From assembly GCA_964568045.1 (NCBI GenBank), contig CAZMOL010000068.1:1-7985 (forward strand): a stretch of 7,985 nucleotides of DNA, in the 5' to 3' direction. Origin of the DNA: CAZDDA01 sp964568045 (GTDB taxonomy: Bacteria > Bipolaricaulota > Bipolaricaulia > UBA7950 > UBA9294). The translations under genes and the position numbers were made by a program. Below the pieces are notes generated by a model, which did not search any database, was not told the DNA's origin, and saw only the letters and a program-made list of their open reading frames with translations. The number at the start of each line of letters is the position of its first letter. The stretch's first letter is position 1. Shown here in pieces: positions 5,379 to 7,985 of this stretch.

Positions 5379-6245
5379 GTGCTTGACCATCGCGGTTCCG
5401 TGAGACGGATAGCAAGCAAGGGGATCGTGATTCTCGCCGTTGTGGTATGCGCTGCCTGCTGGCTTTCAGATGCGTTCAGGCTCGATCTTCCGCTGCGACC
5501 CGCAATAGCCTTCGCAGAACAGCAAACAGGCTCCGACACACCGGCTGGTGCGGCCGCAACGCCAGAGGCTCCGTTGGAGTGGGACAAGCCGCGGTTTACC
5601 GAGCGCGCGGAGGAGCGGGAGCGGATGGTGGCCGAGCAGATCGCCGGTCGTGGTGTGGACGATGCGGCAGTGCTCGACGCGATGCGCCGGGTGCCGCGGC
5701 ATCGCTTTGTGCCTGCCCAGTACGAGAGAAATGCCTACGCCGATCGACCGCTGCCGATCGGCCACGGCCAGACGATCTCCCAGCCGTACATCGTGGCGCT
5801 GATGACGCAACTCCTCGAAGTAGACTCCGGAGACGCAATCCTCGAGATCGGTACCGGCAGCGGTTACCAAGCCGCTGTGCTCACCGAACTGACGCCCTTT
5901 GTGTACACGATAGAGATCATCGACGTGCTGGGGGATCAGGCAGCCGAGCGCCTGGCCGCGCTCGGCTATGCAACCGTTGGAGCGAGGATCGCTGACGGCT
6001 ACTATGGCTGGGAGGAGCAGGCACCGTTCGATGGGATCATCGTCACCTGTGCTGCCGGACACATTCCCCCGCCGCTGCTCGCTCAGTTGTCGCCCGGCGG
6101 TAGGATGGTGATCCCGGTGGGGCCGGTGTACGACGTACAATACCTTGTCCTTGTCACCAAGGACCAGGGCGGTAAGCTCCGCTCGGAGGCCATGCTTCCG
6201 GTCAGATTCGTTCCCATGACCGGGCGTGCTCTGGAAGGATCGTGA
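5379..6245 (+). CDS. pcm: Protein-L-isoaspartate O-methyltransferase with N-terminal export signal or anchor
   Basis: A 288-residue PIMT, the enzyme that methylates isoaspartyl residues in damaged proteins using S-adenosylmethionine so that they can revert to normal aspartate. The catalytic domain (about 80-285) matches E. coli Pcm throughout: MVAEQIAGRGVDD, RVPRHRFV, GHGQTISQP (128-136, substrate and active-site loop), motif I LEIGTGSGYQ (155-164), YTIEI with the ribose-binding Glu, PFDGIIVTCAA, and the ending VRFVPMTG. The usual enzyme is about 210 residues. Here about 82 extra residues precede it: a basic start (RR, K), a hydrophobic run GIVILAVVVCAACWL (residues 15-29), then an AIAFA/EQQ stretch that could be a signal-peptidase I site, and a low-complexity Ala/Pro linker. 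The CAAC cysteine is a poor lipobox. Positive-inside topology would place the enzyme outside the membrane, where SAM is scarce. An internal ATG at 5625 could give a normal cytosolic form. Its stop overlaps the start of the next gene. Confidence 0.93.
   Translation: MLDHRGSVRRIASKGIVILAVVVCAACWLSDAFRLDLPLRPAIAFAEQQTGSDTPAGAAATPEAPLEWDKPRFTERAEERERMVAEQIAGRGVDDAAVLDAMRRVPRHRFVPAQYERNAYADRPLPIGHGQTISQPYIVALMTQLLEVDSGDAILEIGTGSGYQAAVLTELTPFVYTIEIIDVLGDQAAERLAALGYATVGARIADGYYGWEEQAPFDGIIVTCAAGHIPPPLLAQLSPGGRMVIPVGPVYDVQYLVLVTKDQGGKLRSEAMLPVRFVPMTGRALEGS
5609..5627 (+). promoter_or_regulatory. Possible internal translation start for a cytosolic PIMT
   Basis: Inside the PIMT gene, GGAGGAG (5609-5615) and GGGAG (5617-5621) precede an in-frame ATG at 5625 (Met83). 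That methionine aligns with the natural N terminus of ordinary PIMTs such as E. coli Pcm. The 11-base spacing from the stronger GGAGG is longer than ideal and the codons here (Glu, Arg) favour such purines anyway, so this is only a possibility. Confidence 0.3.
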
Positions 6246-7985
6246 GAGCTCGGCTTCCCACGCGGCACTCCCTTGTTCCAAGCTCGGCGGTCTTTCTTGT
6301 CTCCGCCGCAATCATCGGGCTGGAACTTGCCCTGATGCGCTGCCTGTCCGTGGCGACGTGGCATCACTTCGCCTACCTTGTTTTAAGCACCGCGCTGCTC
6401 GGTTTTGGAGCAAGCGGCACGCTGCTCTGCTTTGTCGGACGGTACCTCGAGCGTCGGTTTGGACTGTGGAGCATTGCTCTGACACTCTCCTTTGCGCTCT
6501 CGGTGCCGCTGTGCTTTCGGGGCGCCCAGGCCCTGCCCCTGGATCCCCAGTATCTTCTCTTCAGTAGCCGACAAGTCTTTGTTCTGATCGCCTATCACCT
6601 GCTTCTGTTCGTGCCGTTCTTGTTGGGAGCGACGGTGATCGGCTTAGCGCTTGTGCACTTCAGGGGACGAGTGCACGGGATCTACGGAGCGAACCTGCTC
6701 GGAAGTGGAACCGGCGGGGTGTTGATGCTCCTTGGCATGTTTGCGTTGCCCGAGACGAAGCTGCTCTTCGTCACCTCCGGGTTGATCGTGATCGCTGCCG
6801 CGGTCTGGACCATCAGCGATGAGTGCCCTTCTCCCGGGCGCAGCAGCCCCTGGCGATGGATCGCTGTGGTCTCTACTGCAATGATTCTTGTGCTGCTAGC
6901 CACGGTGTGGCCGCCTGCGCTGCGTATCGATCCGTACAAGTCGCTCGCTGTGGTACAGCGCTACGAAAGCCAGTCCGACGCCGAGCGCCTGCTCACGAAG
7001 TACAGCCCTCGCGGACGGCTCGATGTGTACGCCTCGCCGCTGTTTCACGACACCCTGTTTGCCGGATTCACCGCGTTGTCTCCGCCGCCTGCCCAGCTTC
7101 GCCTTCTCGTCGATGGAAACACCGCTGGCACGGTCTTCACCATTGACAGCGCGGACGATGCAGAGATCCTCGACCACACACCGATGTCGGTACCGTATCG
7201 GCTTGTTGATCGCCCCAGTGTGCTCCTGCTCGGCGAGACGGGGGGAACCAACGTGTGGCTTGCGCGCCGGTTTGACGCATCGAGTGTTACTGTCGTGCAA
7301 GGCAACCCACAGATTGTCGAGTTAATGACCGGGCCGCTTGCCGAGGTGTCCGGGCACGTGTTCTGTCTTCCGGGGGTCGAAGTGGTGCCGGTCGACCCGC
7401 GCCTTTTCCTGGAGAGTTGCAGGGAGCGTTACGATGTGATCCAGCTGGTTCACGCAGAGGGGATGGCCGTCGGCGTGAGCAGCCTGCTGTCCGTGCACGA
7501 GGATTTCCTGCTGACCCGCGAAGGCCTGGCACGATGTTTGATGCGTCTTAACCCCAATGGGCTGCTCGCCGTCACCCGCCAGATTCAGAACCCACCGCGC
7601 GATAACGTCAAGCTGCTCGCCACCGTGGCCGAGGCGTTGGAGTCGCTCGGTATCGAAAATCCCGGTCGGCACATCATTCAGGTGCGAAACTACCTCGCCG
7701 TCACCACACTCGCCTCGCCGGCCCCGCTCGACACCAAAACCTGTGAGCACTTGCTCTCAATCGCTGAAGAACTCCAGCTAGACGTGGAGTGGGCCCCATG
7801 CCCCGGCATTGATCCCGCCGACCAGCTTGCCAAGCTCTCCGGTCCGCCCGGGGCGGACTACTCCTACTACCACTACGCCGCCCGCGAGATCTTCTCGCCA
7901 CGGCGAGAGGCCTTTCTTGATGACTGGGTGTACGACGTACGGCCGGCGAGCGACGACCGTCCGTACTTCTACAACTTCTTTCGCT
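6242..7985 (+). CDS. Multi-pass membrane protein fused to a spermidine-synthase-like methyltransferase-fold domain (3' end outside window)
   Basis: An open frame of 581 codons from GTG 6242 to the window edge. The GTG overlaps the PIMT stop (GTGA). The N-terminal part has about seven hydrophobic segments (roughly residues 15-35, 43-65, 74-92, 112-139, 148-169, 173-190, 206-223), including FLVSAAIIGLELALMR and the Gly-rich GANLLGSGTGGVLMLLG. This is the arrangement of bacterial membrane-bound spermidine-synthase-like proteins. After a linker (about 225-320) comes a Rossmann methyltransferase-like domain: VLLLGETGGTN (327-337) as motif I, VTVVQGNPQIVELM (349-362) as strand 2, YDVIQL, a SVHEDFLLTREGL block (equivalent of the family's LSENYLYT), LNPNGLLAVTRQ, and near the edge SDDRPYFYNFFR. 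The position that is usually acidic in strand 2 is Gln353 here, so cofactor binding is in doubt. True spermidine synthesis is unlikely; members of this fused group have no proven activity. The C terminus, probably with more membrane segments, lies beyond the window. Confidence 0.82.
   Translation, partial: MRARLPTRHSLVPSSAVFLVSAAIIGLELALMRCLSVATWHHFAYLVLSTALLGFGASGTLLCFVGRYLERRFGLWSIALTLSFALSVPLCFRGAQALPLDPQYLLFSSRQVFVLIAYHLLLFVPFLLGATVIGLALVHFRGRVHGIYGANLLGSGTGGVLMLLGMFALPETKLLFVTSGLIVIAAAVWTISDECPSPGRSSPWRWIAVVSTAMILVLLATVWPPALRIDPYKSLAVVQRYESQSDAERLLTKYSPRGRLDVYASPLFHDTLFAGFTALSPPPAQLRLLVDGNTAGTVFTIDSADDAEILDHTPMSVPYRLVDRPSVLLLGETGGTNVWLARRFDASSVTVVQGNPQIVELMTGPLAEVSGHVFCLPGVEVVPVDPRLFLESCRERYDVIQLVHAEGMAVGVSSLLSVHEDFLLTREGLARCLMRLNPNGLLAVTRQIQNPPRDNVKLLATVAEALESLGIENPGRHIIQVRNYLAVTTLASPAPLDTKTCEHLLSIAEELQLDVEWAPCPGIDPADQLAKLSGPPGADYSYYHYAAREIFSPRREAFLDDWVYDVRPASDDRPYFYNFFR

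Noticed and set aside
5739..5763. GCCGATCG repeated, including the palindrome GCCGATCGGC, inside the PIMT gene
   Set aside because: It lies in conserved coding sequence (ADRPLPIG) and GATCG words are common throughout the window. Nothing shows an independent role.
5466..6311. Minus-strand open frame of 281 codons opposite the PIMT gene
   Set aside because: It lies over a clear PIMT catalytic domain, has no motif, and reflects the lack of stop codons in high-GC antisense sequence.
6126..7940. The 13-mer GTGTACGACGTAC occurs in both the PIMT gene (6126-6138) and the membrane-protein gene (7928-7940)
   Set aside because: Both copies encode Val-Tyr-Asp-Val in frame using common codons, so chance and codon bias are sufficient. 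No longer homology surrounds them.

Overview
The window reads as a gene-dense, one-directional (+ strand) stretch of a bacterial chromosome with moderately high G+C. I judged the G+C by eye at high fifties to about 60 percent. The content points to an anaerobic or Fe-S-rich lifestyle: an ApbC/Mrp ATPase, a wyosine-synthase-like radical SAM protein, a COG1237 metallo-beta-lactamase-fold protein and a DUF169 protein. Several of these families are shared by archaea and deep-branching or sulfur-cycle bacteria. Shine-Dalgarno sequences, GTG starts, a sigma70-like extended -10 promoter and an N-terminal export signal favour a bacterium. Desulfobacterota or a candidate phylum such as Bipolaricaulota are guesses only; no gene here fixes the taxonomy.

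Region 1 (1-5266) looks like one long operon. It starts with the tail of a zinc-ribbon protein. Then follow a DUF89 damage-control-type phosphatase, a YggS/PROSC-family PLP-binding protein, an Mrp/ApbC P-loop ATPase, an MJ0936/YfcE-type phosphodiesterase, a COG0731 radical SAM protein with a C-terminal winged helix, a COG1237 metallo-beta-lactamase-fold hydrolase and a DUF169 protein. Four of the seven complete genes start inside the stop codon of the gene before (ATGA overlaps at 978, 1637, 2473 and 4661), and the MBL gene starts one base after the radical SAM stop. The only internal gap, before the radical SAM gene, is 19 bases and holds a strong ribosome binding site. All are recognisable families, but most have no settled physiological role, so the operon as a whole has no assigned pathway. 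Metabolite or cofactor maintenance and Fe-S handling is the most economical reading.

Region 2 (5267-7985) begins with a 112-base intergenic gap holding a good extended -10 promoter candidate. It drives a second unit of two overlapping genes. The first encodes a protein-L-isoaspartate O-methyltransferase (PIMT) with an unusual 82-residue N-terminal extension carrying an export signal or membrane anchor. The second is a large, incomplete multi-pass membrane protein fused to a spermidine-synthase/methyltransferase-like domain, open to the end of the window. Both proteins have S-adenosylmethionine-type folds, but the first may act outside the cytoplasm and the second lacks the usual acidic cofactor-binding residue.

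I saw no tRNA, rRNA, CRISPR array, insertion sequence or convincing intrinsic terminator. No minus-strand reading frame shows protein-family motifs.
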